Positions 7,061 through 14,390 of a DNA stretch of 18,321 bases are shown piece after piece (within the stretch, counting starts at the first letter, position 1; the number at the start of each line of letters is the position of its first letter). Made by a program: the position numbers and the translations under genes. This DNA is from Selenomonadaceae bacterium (lineage in GTDB: Bacteria > Bacillota > Negativicutes > Selenomonadales > Selenomonadaceae), in contig JAEEGN010000220.1 of NCBI GenBank assembly GCA_016280345.1, positions 1 to 18,321 on the forward strand, written 5' to 3'. Under the pieces are notes generated by a model. It ran no database searches, was not told where the DNA came from, and saw only the letters and a program-made list of their open reading frames with translations.

Positions 7061-8716
7061 TTGGATATCAAAGAGAGTTTGGCCGCGGCCATCCGGCAGG
7101 CGGCGGAGCGGGGCATCGCCGAGGGAGCGTTCCCGCAAGCGGCGCTGCCGGAGATCCTGCTGGAGGTGCCACCGAAGAAAGAGATGGGCGACTTCGCCAC
7201 GAATTTTGCCATGCAGTCGGCCCGGGCCTTCCGCCAGAACCCCCGGCAGATTGCCGACGCGCTGATCGCCCGCTTGGAGGCGCCGGGCCTTGACCGGGCC
7301 GAGATCGCCGGCCCCGGCTTCATCAATTTCTACCTGAAGGCCAACGTGATTTACGAGGGACTGGCCGACGCCCTGCGGCAGGGAGAAGCCTACGGCAACC
7401 TCCCGGCGCGGCAGGAACCGCCGGTCATGGTGGAGTACGTCAGCGCCAACCCGACGGGGCCGCTCCACGTGGGCCACGGCCGCGGGGCGGCGGTGGGCAG
7501 CGCCCTGGTGAACCTGTTGCGGGCCGCGGGCTATCCGGTCAAAAGCGAATACTACATCAACGACGCCGGCAACCAGATCGACAATCTGGCCGCCTCGGTG
7601 AACGCCCGCTATCTGGCGCTTTTCGACGAGGCGGTCCCGTTCCCGGAGAACGGCTACCACGGCGCCGATATCACGGAAACCGCCCGGCGCATCGCGGCGA
7701 AGGACGGGGACAAGTACCGGCATCTCCCCGAGGCGGAGCGGCTGGCGGCCTTCAAGGAACTGGCGCTCAGGGAGAAGCTGGCGGCGTTGCGGGAGGACCT
7801 GGCGGCTTTCCGGGTGGAGTTCGACGTCTGGTTCAGCGAGCGTACCCTGCACCCGGAGAAAGTACAGGCGTCGGTGGCGGAGCTGAAGAAGAACGGCGCC
7901 ATCTACGAGAAGGACGGAGCCCTCTGGCTGCGCTCCACCGACTACGGCGACGACAAGGACCGCGTCGTCATCCGGGACAACGGCGTGCCGACCTATCTCG
8001 CCGCCGATATCGCCTACCACCGGGACAAGCTGGAACGGGGCTTTGGCCGCCTCATCAACATCTGGGGCGCCGACCACCACGGCTACATCGCCCGCGTCAA
8101 GGCGTCGCTGAAGGCCCTGGGCTACGACCCGGAATCGCTGACGGTGCTGCTGCTCCAAATGGTGAGCCTGTACCGCGGCGGCGAGCTCGTCAAGATGTCG
8201 AAGCGCACCGGCGACAGCGTGACGCTCTCCGAGCTCATCGAGGAAGTCGGGGCCGATGCCGCCCGCTACTTCTTCGTCATGCGCTCCCTGGACAGCCAGC
8301 TCGATTTCGACCTGGACCTGGCCCGCAAGCAGTCCAATGAGAACCCGGTCTATTATATCCAGTACGCCCACGCCCGCATCGCCGCCCTCTTCCGGCAGGC
8401 GAAGGAGGCCGGCATCGCCGTTTCCGACGCGCCGCGCCTGGAGCTTTTGACCGACGAATCGGAAACCGCCCTCATCAGGAAGATTGAGGAATACCCGGAG
8501 GAAGTCGCCCGGGCGGCGGCGGACCTCGCGCCCCAGCGCATCGCGCGTTGCGCTTACGATATGGCCGGGGCGTTCCACAGCTTCTACACCCGCTGCCGCA
8601 TCATGGGCGTGGATCCGGACCTGGCGTCGGCGCGGCTGGCCCTGGCCGGCAAGGCGGCCCAGGTCATCCGCCACGCCCTGGCCATTCTCGGCGTCTCGGC
8701 GCCGGAGAAAATGTAA
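7061..8716 (+). CDS. argS: Arginyl-tRNA synthetase
   Basis: A 551-residue class I aminoacyl-tRNA synthetase that charges tRNA-Arg with arginine in the cytoplasm. Domains in order: N-terminal Add-1 domain (about 1-115), Rossmann catalytic core with the HIGH-type motif HVGH (136-139) inside SANPTGPLHVGHGRG, the KMSKS-type motif KMSKR (378-382), and the helical DALR anticodon-binding domain (about 430-551) ending in the conserved LGVSAPEKM. Length is normal for bacterial ArgS. The start codon is TTG, supported by GCGGGAGGAGA just upstream and by the family's usual N-terminus. It follows DUF1934 and precedes rpoE. Confidence 0.98.
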   Translation: MDIKESLAAAIRQAAERGIAEGAFPQAALPEILLEVPPKKEMGDFATNFAMQSARAFRQNPRQIADALIARLEAPGLDRAEIAGPGFINFYLKANVIYEGLADALRQGEAYGNLPARQEPPVMVEYVSANPTGPLHVGHGRGAAVGSALVNLLRAAGYPVKSEYYINDAGNQIDNLAASVNARYLALFDEAVPFPENGYHGADITETARRIAAKDGDKYRHLPEAERLAAFKELALREKLAALREDLAAFRVEFDVWFSERTLHPEKVQASVAELKKNGAIYEKDGALWLRSTDYGDDKDRVVIRDNGVPTYLAADIAYHRDKLERGFGRLINIWGADHHGYIARVKASLKALGYDPESLTVLLLQMVSLYRGGELVKMSKRTGDSVTLSELIEEVGADAARYFFVMRSLDSQLDFDLDLARKQSNENPVYYIQYAHARIAALFRQAKEAGIAVSDAPRLELLTDESETALIRKIEEYPEEVARAAADLAPQRIARCAYDMAGAFHSFYTRCRIMGVDPDLASARLALAGKAAQVIRHALAILGVSAPEKM

Positions 8717-8767
8717 GACAGCGCAGGAAAGACACCATATAAAAATCATTTGAAAGAGGCGACTCGG

Positions 8768-9112
8768 ATGAATTATCAAAACGTCTCGGAGACGGACATC
8801 GCGTACCAGTTCCTGTTGAAGAAGGGCGAACCCGTTTACTACAAGGACCTCGTCCTTCACGTCATCGAGAAGAAGGCGAAGCCGATGCAGTCGCTGCCTC
8901 ACGCCATCTCGGAAGTCTATACGCTGATCAACATGGACAGCCGCTTCCGTTACAGCGGCAAGAGTGACGGCAAGAGCATGTGGGGCCTCACCGAGTGGGC
9001 GCCGCCGGAAACCAAGCGCACCCACAGCACCGAAAGCGCCGCTCCGGCGGCGCCGTCCCGGGCCAAGCGCCGGCACGAGAACCTCCTGGAGGGCATCCAG
9101 GAAGACGTCTGA
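8768..9112 (+). CDS. rpoE: RNA polymerase delta subunit with short tail
   Basis: A 114-residue delta subunit, a Firmicutes-specific RNA polymerase component that affects promoter-complex stability and recycling. Residues 1-80 form the HARE-HTH domain: ETDIAYQFLLKKGEPVYYKDL at the start, a central ISEVYTLINMDSRF and a WGLTEW strand. In Bacillus the domain is followed by a long Asp/Glu tail; here the tail is about 35 residues, rich in Ala, Ser and basic residues (SRAKRRHENLLEGIQEDV), with no acidic run. I start at the ATG at 8768, which has GAAAGAGG eight bases upstream, rather than at an in-frame TTG six codons earlier. Placement before pyrG matches Bacillus. Confidence 0.9.
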   Translation: MNYQNVSETDIAYQFLLKKGEPVYYKDLVLHVIEKKAKPMQSLPHAISEVYTLINMDSRFRYSGKSDGKSMWGLTEWAPPETKRTHSTESAAPAAPSRAKRRHENLLEGIQEDV

Positions 9113-9141
9113 AGCCGGGCAACCCCGCCCCCCGCTCCGCC

Positions 9142-9164
9142 GCGGCGGTCCGCCGGACTGCCGC
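9142..9164 (+). other. GC-rich hairpin in the rpoE-pyrG gap
   Basis: GCGGCGGTCC (9142-9151) pairs with GGACTGCCGC (9155-9164), with one G-T pair, around a three-base loop. No T run follows, so it is not a standard intrinsic terminator. It could reduce read-through from rpoE or protect a processed 3' end. B. subtilis pyrG is controlled in its leader, but no matching antiterminator design is seen here. Confidence 0.4.
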
Positions 9165-9258
9165 CCGCCGGAGAAAGGCCAGGGCGTGGCAATTTTAGAG
9201 ATTCCTTGCGGTCGATATGGCGATGACAGGGAGTCGGACGGGAAAACAGGAGGCAGAC

Positions 9259-10863
9259 ATGGCAAAATATATTTTCGTCACCGGCGGCGTGGTTTCCTCG
9301 CTGGGCAAGGGCATCACCGCGGCGTCCCTGGGACGCCTGCTGAAGGCACGAGGCATCAAGGTTGCTGCGCAGAAGCTGGATCCATATATCAATACGGACC
9401 CGGGTACCATGAGCCCCTACCAGCACGGCGAAGTCTTCGTCACCGAGGACGGGGCCGAGACCGATCTCGACCTTGGCCACTACGAGCGGTTCATCGACAT
9501 CAACCTGTCGAAGATGTCCAACATCACCGCCGGCAAAGTCTATTGGTCGGTGCTGACGAAGGAGCGCAAGGGCGACTACCTCGGCAGCACGGTCCAGGTC
9601 ATTCCCCACATCACCAACGAGATCAAGCAGCGGGTCTATGACGTGGCCAAATCCGACAACGCCGACGTCGTCATCACCGAGATCGGCGGCACTGTAGGCG
9701 ACATCGAAAGCCTGCCCTTCATCGAGGCCATCCGCCAGGTGAAGAAGGAAGTCGGCAAGAACGACGTCCTCTATATCCACGTCACCCTCGTCCCCTACAT
9801 CGCCGCTGCCGGTGAGCTCAAGACGAAGCCGACCCAGCACAGCGTCAACGAACTCCGGGGCATCGGCATCCAGCCCGATATCCTCGTCTGCCGCACCGAG
9901 CAGCCGCTCTCAAGGGAAATGAAGGACAAGCTGGCCCTGTTCTGCGACGTAGACGCCAACGCCGTCATCGAGAACCGCACCGCCAGCACCATCTACGAAG
10001 TCCCGCTGATGATGCAGCGGGAGGGCCTTGACCGCATCGTGCTGGAAAAGCTCAAGATGGACGTCTCCCCCGGCAATATGGAAGAATGGGAGAAAATGGT
10101 CTATAAGATCCACCACCCCGCCAAGCGCGTCAAGGTGGCCGTGGTGGGCAAATACGTGGCCCTGCCCGACGCCTATATGTCGGTCACCGAGGCCCTGCAT
10201 CACGCCGGCATCGCCAACGACACCGAAGTCCGCATCCAGTGGGTGAACTCCGAGACGCTGGAGCAGCCCGGCACGGAACTGGCCGAGGTCTTCGCCGGCT
10301 GCAAGGGCATTCTCGTCCCCGGCGGTTTCGGCGACCGGGGCATCGAAGGCAAGATCCGGGCCATCCAGTACGCCCGCGAGCACAACCTCCCCTTCCTCGG
10401 CCTGTGTCTCGGCATGCAGTGCGCCGTCATCGAGTTTGCCCGCCACGTCTGCGGTCTCTCCGACGCCAACAGCACCGAGTTCAACCACGAGACGCCCCAT
10501 CCCGTCATCGACCTCATGGAATCCCAGGCGGGCGTCAAGGAAAAGGGCGGCACCATGCGCCTCGGCGCCTATCCCTGCAAGCTGCGGGAAGGCACGAAAA
10601 CCTACGCCGCTTACGGCGAAGAGCTCGTCCATGAGCGCCACCGCCACCGCTTCGAGTTCAACAACGACTACCGGGAGCGGCTCACCGGCGCCGGGCTCAT
10701 CATCGCCGGGACGCTGCCCGACGACAGCCTGGTGGAAGTCATCGAAGTCAAAGACCATCCCTGGTTCGTCGGCTCCCAATTTCATCCCGAGCTGAAATCC
10801 CGCCCCAACCACCCCCATCCGCTGTTCCGCGACTTCGTCGGCGCGGCGCTGAACGTGCAGTAG
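9259..10863 (+). CDS. pyrG: CTP synthase
   Basis: A 534-residue CTP synthase, which makes CTP from UTP with ATP and glutamine, the last step of pyrimidine nucleotide synthesis. The N-terminal synthetase domain has the P-loop-like GGVVSSLGKG (9-18) and EIGGTVGDIE (141-150). The C-terminal glutamine amidotransferase domain has the nucleophile Cys383 in GLCLGMQ and the His509/Glu511 pair in QFHPE. All expected catalytic residues are present and length is normal. The start at 9259 follows CAGGAGG and gives the conserved MAKYIFVTGGVVSSLGKG; an in-frame ATG 14 codons upstream lacks such a site. The 146-bp gap from rpoE suggests pyrG may also have its own control. Confidence 0.98.
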   Translation: MAKYIFVTGGVVSSLGKGITAASLGRLLKARGIKVAAQKLDPYINTDPGTMSPYQHGEVFVTEDGAETDLDLGHYERFIDINLSKMSNITAGKVYWSVLTKERKGDYLGSTVQVIPHITNEIKQRVYDVAKSDNADVVITEIGGTVGDIESLPFIEAIRQVKKEVGKNDVLYIHVTLVPYIAAAGELKTKPTQHSVNELRGIGIQPDILVCRTEQPLSREMKDKLALFCDVDANAVIENRTASTIYEVPLMMQREGLDRIVLEKLKMDVSPGNMEEWEKMVYKIHHPAKRVKVAVVGKYVALPDAYMSVTEALHHAGIANDTEVRIQWVNSETLEQPGTELAEVFAGCKGILVPGGFGDRGIEGKIRAIQYAREHNLPFLGLCLGMQCAVIEFARHVCGLSDANSTEFNHETPHPVIDLMESQAGVKEKGGTMRLGAYPCKLREGTKTYAAYGEELVHERHRHRFEFNNDYRERLTGAGLIIAGTLPDDSLVEVIEVKDHPWFVGSQFHPELKSRPNHPHPLFRDFVGAALNVQ

Positions 10864-11006
10864 TAACAGGGACTCTCCCCTCCGGAACGGGGATACGTCA
10901 TGCGCCGGGAATTGACCGCCGCCGGGATTTCCCCTGTCTTTCAGGCCATATCTCAACTATTCACGTTCACGGGCCTTGAAGCACCAGATTTGCCGACGGC
11001 AGCGGC

Positions 11007-11147
11007 ATGATTTCGAAGATGCCGCACAGGCCAACCATCGCGGAGCGATTGGAGATTGATGTCATCGTGACGGGGAAGGCGCGGGATTTTTCCGGCAGCG
11101 CAATTCGTTGTGTCACGCCCGATCTCCTTTGCCAAGAACTCCGATAG
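11007..11147 (+). other. Possible 46-codon ORF or small RNA, unrecognised
   Basis: An ATG at 11007 opens a 46-codon frame (MISKMPHRPTIAERLEID at the start) ending at TAG 11145-11147. It has no visible ribosome binding site, and its ATG lies in a hairpin, GCGGCAT (11002-11008) with ATGCCGC (11019-11025). It ends 10 bp before a strong terminator on the same strand, so a plus-strand transcript probably ends here. It could be a small protein, a structured RNA, or the remnant of a decayed gene. Confidence 0.25.
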
Positions 11148-11157
11148 CAAAACCGCG

Positions 11158-11196
11158 AACCGCCATGCCGGGCTTTGGCCCGCATGGCGGTTTTTT
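11158..11196 (+). terminator. Strong intrinsic terminator
   Basis: AACCGCCATGC (11158-11168) pairs with GCATGGCGGTT (11182-11192), and an inner GGGC/GCCC stem extends it, followed by TTTTTT (11191-11196). The nearest plus-strand gene upstream is pyrG, which ends 295 bp earlier, so it either ends a long pyrG trailer or serves a separate small transcript. Confidence 0.85.
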
Positions 11197-11430
11197 CATG
11201 TCGGCTCGAAACGGCTCTTGCAAGCCGCAATACAACGGTAAACCAGCCGGTCTTTCCCGGTGACGCGTCGGCTCCGGCAGCCGGGCAGCTCGTGCCGCAA
11301 CGACGGGCAGCTGACAGCCATCAGGGAGATCACACCCTTTCCGTTCTGTTGTCCGGCATTCCGGCCGATTGGGAAGGCGAAACGACGGCGTCCGGGCCGG
11401 CGCAGTTTTCCGCGATTCCGCCGCAAACGG

Positions 11431-11475
11431 AAAGCCTCCCGCCGCCGCATAACCGCGGACGAGGGGAGGCTTTTT
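11431..11475. terminator. Terminator at the end of serA
   Basis: AAAGCCTCCC (11431-11440) pairs with GGGAGGCTTT (11464-11473) around a GC-rich loop that can itself fold. The T run is better on the plus strand (CTTTTT) than on the minus strand (GGCTTTCC), but the position 36 bp beyond the serA stop makes serA the likely client. It may work in both directions. Confidence 0.7.
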
Positions 11476-11510
11476 CAATCCTTTATTCGCTTATGATCCG
11501 GCGCCGCCGC

Positions 11511-13097
11511 TTACACCTGGTCAAAGTTGATGAGCCTGGCGCCGAAGATGCCGTCGAGGGCGGTGACTTCGCCGATGATTTTCTCGGGAATCGCGTCGTC
11601 CACGGTCAGCACCATGAGGTTCGTGCCCTCCTGATCGGTCTGGCCCACCTGCATACCGGAGATATTGATGTTGGCGTTGCCCATGATGGTGCCCACCTTG
11701 CCGATGACACCGGGGCGGTTGATGTGCGGGCAGATCAGGATATGCTTGTGCGGGTCCACGTCCACCCGGTAGCCGTCGATGGAAACGATGCGTCCCTCGC
11801 TGCCGAAAAGCGCGCCCTTCAGGACCACCGGCTTCTTCTCGGTGGTGACGGTGACGGTGATGAGGTTCGAGAAATCCGCCGTCTTTTCCGTCTTGACCTC
11901 ACGTACCGTGATGCCGCGCTCCTTGGCCAGGCTCGGGGCGTTGACGTAGTTCACGTTCGTCTCCAGGATGGGATTCAGCATGCCCTTGACCACGGCCGTC
12001 GTCAAAAGCTGGGTATTGACGCCGGTAATCTCGCCGCTGTACTCCGCCTCCACCGTGCGGACGGCCCCTTCCGCCAGGGCGCCGGCCATGCAGCCCAGGC
12101 GCTCCGCCAGATCGAAATAGGGCTTGATGACGTTCATGACCTGCGGCGAAACCGGGGCCATGTTCACGGCGGTCATCACCGGCTCGCCCTTCAGGGCGGC
12201 GCAGATGCCGTCGGCGACGTCAATGGAAACGCCGATCTGCGCCTCCACCGTGGAAGCGCCGAGGTGCGGCGTCAGCACGACACCCGGCAGGCCCAGCAGC
12301 GGATGGTTCTCGGGAATCGGCTCCGACGTGTAGACGTCGATGGCAGCGCCGGCCACGATGCCGTCTTTCACGGCGGCGGCCAGGTCCTCCTCGTTGATGA
12401 TGCCGCCCCGGGCGCAGTTCACCAGGCGCACGCCCTTCTTCATCTTCGCCAGGTTTTCCTTGTTGAACATATTGCGGGTCTCGGCCGTCAGCGGCATGTG
12501 GACCGTAATGAAATCGGACCGCTCGACGATCTGGTCCAGCGTGACGAGCTCTACGCCCATCGTCTTGGCCCGTTCTTCCGTCACGTACGGATCGTAGCCG
12601 ATTGTCGTCATCTCGAAAGCCTGGGCCCGCTTCGCCACGCCGGCCCCGATGCGGCCGAGGCCGACGACGCCCAGCGTCTTGCCCCGCAGTTCAACGCCGA
12701 CGTACTTCTTGCGGTTCCACTCGCCCTTCTGCGTCGTCTCGTTGGCGATGGGGATATGGCGCGACATGGCCAGCATCATGCCCATCGTGTGCTCGGTGGC
12801 GGCGATGGTATTGCCGCCCGGTGAATTGATGACGATGATGCCCCGGGCCGTCGCCGCGGCCACGTCAATATTGTCCACGCCGACACCGGCCCGGCCGATG
12901 ATCTTGAGGTTCTTGCCCGCCTCGATGACCTCCTTCGTCACCTTGGAAGCCGAGCGCACGATCAGAGCGTCGTACTCGCCGATGGTCGAGAGCAGTTCCT
13001 CCGCCGGCAGCTTGTCCTTCACCGCGACTTCAAAACCCGCCTCCCGCAGGATCTCGATTCCCTTTGGCGATACCCCGTCTGCTGCTAATACCTTCAT
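11511..13097 (-). CDS. serA: D-3-phosphoglycerate dehydrogenase
   Basis: A 528-residue enzyme that oxidises 3-phosphoglycerate to 3-phosphohydroxypyruvate with NAD, the first step of serine synthesis. It is the long form: substrate-binding part, NAD-binding Rossmann domain with GLGRIG (146-151) and the NAD-selecting Asp169 in YDPY, catalytic Arg230 (NCARGG), Glu259 (TSEP) and His278 (TPHLG). An intervening (ASB) domain (about 315-450) follows, then a C-terminal ACT domain (about 453-528), which in this family usually senses serine. All catalytic residues are present. The start has AAGGAGAGG on the minus strand. The gene has its own promoter with dyads, and points away from serC, its pathway partner, across the toxin-antitoxin module. 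Confidence 0.98.
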   Translation of the reverse strand: MKVLAADGVSPKGIEILREAGFEVAVKDKLPAEELLSTIGEYDALIVRSASKVTKEVIEAGKNLKIIGRAGVGVDNIDVAAATARGIIVINSPGGNTIAATEHTMGMMLAMSRHIPIANETTQKGEWNRKKYVGVELRGKTLGVVGLGRIGAGVAKRAQAFEMTTIGYDPYVTEERAKTMGVELVTLDQIVERSDFITVHMPLTAETRNMFNKENLAKMKKGVRLVNCARGGIINEEDLAAAVKDGIVAGAAIDVYTSEPIPENHPLLGLPGVVLTPHLGASTVEAQIGVSIDVADGICAALKGEPVMTAVNMAPVSPQVMNVIKPYFDLAERLGCMAGALAEGAVRTVEAEYSGEITGVNTQLLTTAVVKGMLNPILETNVNYVNAPSLAKERGITVREVKTEKTADFSNLITVTVTTEKKPVVLKGALFGSEGRIVSIDGYRVDVDPHKHILICPHINRPGVIGKVGTIMGNANINISGMQVGQTDQEGTNLMVLTVDDAIPEKIIGEVTALDGIFGARLINFDQV

Positions 13098-13120
13098 GCT
13101 GTCCTCTCCTTTTGCCTGAT

Positions 13121-13146
13121 ATTTTGAAAAATACTGTATTCAAAAT
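13121..13146. promoter_or_regulatory. Dyad in the serA leader (candidate operator)
   Basis: ATTTTGAA (13121-13128) and TTCAAAAT (13139-13146) are perfect inverted arms, and AATACTGTATT (13130-13140) is an inner palindrome. The site lies just downstream of the serA -10 element, at the expected start of the transcript, where a bound protein could block transcription. The regulator is unknown. Confidence 0.45.
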
Positions 13147-13156
13147 CCTCTATCTA

Positions 13157-13185
13157 ATGATAGTTTATCGCCCGGCAAACGTCAA
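13157..13185 (-). promoter_or_regulatory. serA promoter
   Basis: On the minus strand TTGACG (13185-13180) is followed after 17 bp by TATCAT (13162-13157). The -10 region is part of a small inverted repeat, CTATC-ATTA-GATAG (13150-13163), that could also bind a regulator. The leader to the serA ATG is about 50 bases. Confidence 0.8.
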
Positions 13186-13251
13186 GCAGGGATTTCGGGA
13201 ACACGCCAAAAAGTTTTCCCCGGTTGCGGCATTGCCCCGATTCTCCCCGCC

Positions 13252-13317
13252 CAACGTCTCCCGCCCGATGGCAAGCGGCGCAGAAAAGCCCCCGTCTTCC
13301 GGTGGGGAAGCGGGGGC
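13252..13317. repeat. ~67-bp direct repeat, copy 1
   Basis: This 66-bp segment matches 14060-14126 in the same orientation at all but about five positions, including one single-base gap. It starts CAACG and ends in the inverted repeat GCCCCCG...CGGGGGC. It lies just beyond the 3' end of the toxin gene; copy 2 lies just upstream of the antitoxin gene. Confidence 0.9.
13284..13317 (-). terminator. Terminator of the toxin-antitoxin operon, within repeat copy 1
   Basis: GCCCCCG and CTTCC (13288-13300, one bulged base) pair with GGAAG and CGGGGGC (13306-13317). On the minus strand the stem is followed by TTTT (13287-13284), so it can end transcripts from the toxin gene, whose stop is about 110 bp upstream. 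Confidence 0.7.
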
Positions 13318-13425
13318 TTCAGGCAAAAAGGGGAAAAGACAGGTCCCCTCTTAGAGGCGCTGGCCATCGCCCGGCTGGTAAGAGACAGCATCTTTGATAT
13401 GCCCGGTGTCCGGCCTGATATCGTT

Positions 13426-13808
13426 TTATCCGGTATATAGCTGCAACTCGGTCAGAACATTCTTCATCAACGCAAAGTGCCTGTCGTTTGTCCATACGGC
13501 AGCCCCGTGCAACATGGCAATCGTGGCAATGGCCACATCCTGAAAAGGGGCGGATACACCGTGCGCACGCAATGTATGCAAATGATGACCTAATGTCGCC
13601 CAATCCGCACCTTGCAATCAAGACAAGGAAATTCCTCCAACGCCAGCAGGATACGGCGGCAATCTGCTTCGGTGCGCGCTCCGTGGAGCAGTTCGGCCTT
13701 CACAATCCCGCAGATAACCACATCTTCCGAGGAAAAAACACGAGCCGTTTTGTCGTCGGGATTCCGCCAAAAATCAATGATGATATTTGTATCCGCCAAT
13801 ATCGTCAC
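13426..13808 (-). pseudogene. VapC-like PIN-domain toxin, frameshifted
   Basis: Two overlapping minus-strand frames together make one PIN-domain ribonuclease of about 127 residues. The first (13808-13590) gives LADTNIIIDFW with Asp6 and KAELLHG with Glu39. The second (13617-13426) gives FQDVAIA and TNDRHF. In frame-corrected numbering the acidic quartet is Asp6, Glu39, Asp91 and Asp109, all kept. The frame breaks at about 13617-13619, where a single missing base would restore CLDLQGADWATLG. Without it the first frame runs out after 72 residues and the toxin is dead. A natural mutation or a sequencing error are both possible; no slippery heptamer suggests programmed shifting. The start is GTG, overlapping the antitoxin stop (GTGA). 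VapC toxins usually cut tRNA or rRNA. Confidence 0.85.
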
Positions 13809-14020
13809 AGTTTGCTCCCTTCGCGCAAATCCTTCACCGCATCTCCGTCAATGTCGATGTTTCCCGCCAGGGACAAGAAGTTCTTTCTTCCCTTCGACTT
13901 TTCAGCGGGCGTGATGAAGTCGTCCATAACCGTAATGATCACCCGCTGATTGGGCTTGGCTCTCATATCACCCAATGGCCTGACTGCAACACCGTCATAA
14001 TATCCCGCTACCGCCAGCAT
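13805..14020 (-). CDS. Antitoxin partner of the PIN toxin (VapB-like)
   Basis: A 71-residue protein directly upstream of, and overlapping by four bases, the PIN-toxin gene, the usual antitoxin-toxin arrangement. It begins MLAVAGYYDGVAVRPL, continues with NQRVIITVMDDF (about 28-39), and has a polar, charged C-terminus. This resembles short antitoxins of Firmicutes PIN modules, with an N-terminal beta-rich DNA-binding part and a C-terminal toxin-binding part. I chose this ATG because CGGAGGG lies seven bases upstream; a longer in-frame extension runs through repeat copy 2 and is not believable. Such antitoxins normally repress their own promoter. The gene itself is intact. Confidence 0.8.
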   Translation of the reverse strand: MLAVAGYYDGVAVRPLGDMRAKPNQRVIITVMDDFITPAEKSKGRKNFLSLAGNIDIDGDAVKDLREGSKL

Positions 14021-14053
14021 GGAACGTCCCTCCGTTTCACCGTCGTTTTTTTT

Positions 14054-14083
14054 ATTATACAACGCCTTCCCGCCCGGTGGCAA
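14054..14083 (-). promoter_or_regulatory. Promoter of the toxin-antitoxin operon
   Basis: On the minus strand TTGCCA (14083-14078, five of six consensus bases) is followed after 18 bp by a perfect TATAAT (14059-14054), 34 bp before the antitoxin ATG. The -35 element and spacer lie inside repeat copy 2; the -10 element begins exactly where the repeat ends. Confidence 0.75.
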
Positions 14084-14126
14084 GCGGCGCAGGAAAGCCC
14101 CCGTCTTCCGGTGAGGAAGCGGGGGC
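14060..14126. repeat. ~67-bp direct repeat, copy 2
   Basis: Near-identical to 13252-13317, same orientation. It carries the same GCCCCCG...CGGGGGC hairpin (14097-14126). Here the hairpin is upstream of the operon it precedes and cannot terminate it, while the repeat supplies the -35 element of the antitoxin promoter. Confidence 0.9.
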
Positions 14127-14361
14127 GGATTGTGTGGGAAAAGGATAACGGCGGAGCCGGTACGCTTCCATTGGCCCGTGAAACTCTTTCCCGGTTCAAA
14201 TTCCTCTTTCAATCGTTTTTTTGACTTCGTTTCCAGCCCCAGGGTATCCTTCCGGCGGGAAAAGGGCCGCGTCCTGTGCCGGGCGTCTCGTGGAGCCGCC
14301 CGGATTGTCCGCGCCGGGCAGCCGCGCTGGAACATTTTCCGGCCACGGCGTTCTTTTTCGC

Positions 14362-14390
14362 TTGCGTTTGGCGCCGGAGAGCGGTAGAAT
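14362..14390 (+). promoter_or_regulatory. serC promoter
   Basis: TTGCGT (14362-14367) lies 17 bp before TAGAAT (14385-14390), about 35 bp upstream of the serC start. The -35 match is weak (TTG only), the -10 match is five of six. Confidence 0.55.

Larger units (their letters stand above)
10864..11510. other. Gene-poor stretch between pyrG and serA
   Basis: No confidently coding gene is seen. It holds a weak hairpin just after pyrG (TCCCC 10876-10880 with GGGGA 10889-10893, no T run), a short open frame and hairpin at 11002-11147, a strong plus-strand terminator at 11158-11196, featureless sequence at 11197-11430, and the terminator next to the serA stop at 11431-11475. Open frames on both strands here have no ribosome binding site and no recognisable family. 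Confidence 0.6.
13098..13425. other. Intergenic region upstream of serA and downstream of the toxin gene
   Basis: It contains the serA leader with a dyad (13121-13146), the serA promoter (13157-13185), repeat copy 1 with a terminator (13252-13317), and about 110 bp between that and the toxin stop that show no recognised feature. Confidence 0.6.

Noticed and set aside
6437..9265. A 942-codon open frame on the minus strand
   Set aside because: It is antisense to DUF1934, argS and rpoE, whose families are clear. Such long shadows are common in GC-rich DNA, and its translation is low-complexity without domains.
11175..12824. A 549-codon plus-strand frame
   Set aside because: Antisense to serA over most of its length, no ribosome site, no domain.
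13130..13140. LexA/SOS box AATACTGTATT before serA
   Set aside because: Only a half-site-like resemblance to the enterobacterial box, not the Firmicutes form, and serA is not an expected SOS gene.
13098..13150. T-box or riboswitch in the serA leader
   Set aside because: The leader is only about 50 bases and lacks a T-box sequence or a terminator/antiterminator pair.
13605..13630. Programmed frameshifting in the PIN toxin
   Set aside because: No slippery heptamer or downstream structure was seen at the junction; a simple base loss explains it better.
13252..14126. Insertion sequence ends around the toxin-antitoxin genes
   Set aside because: The flanking repeats are direct, not inverted, and there is no transposase between them.
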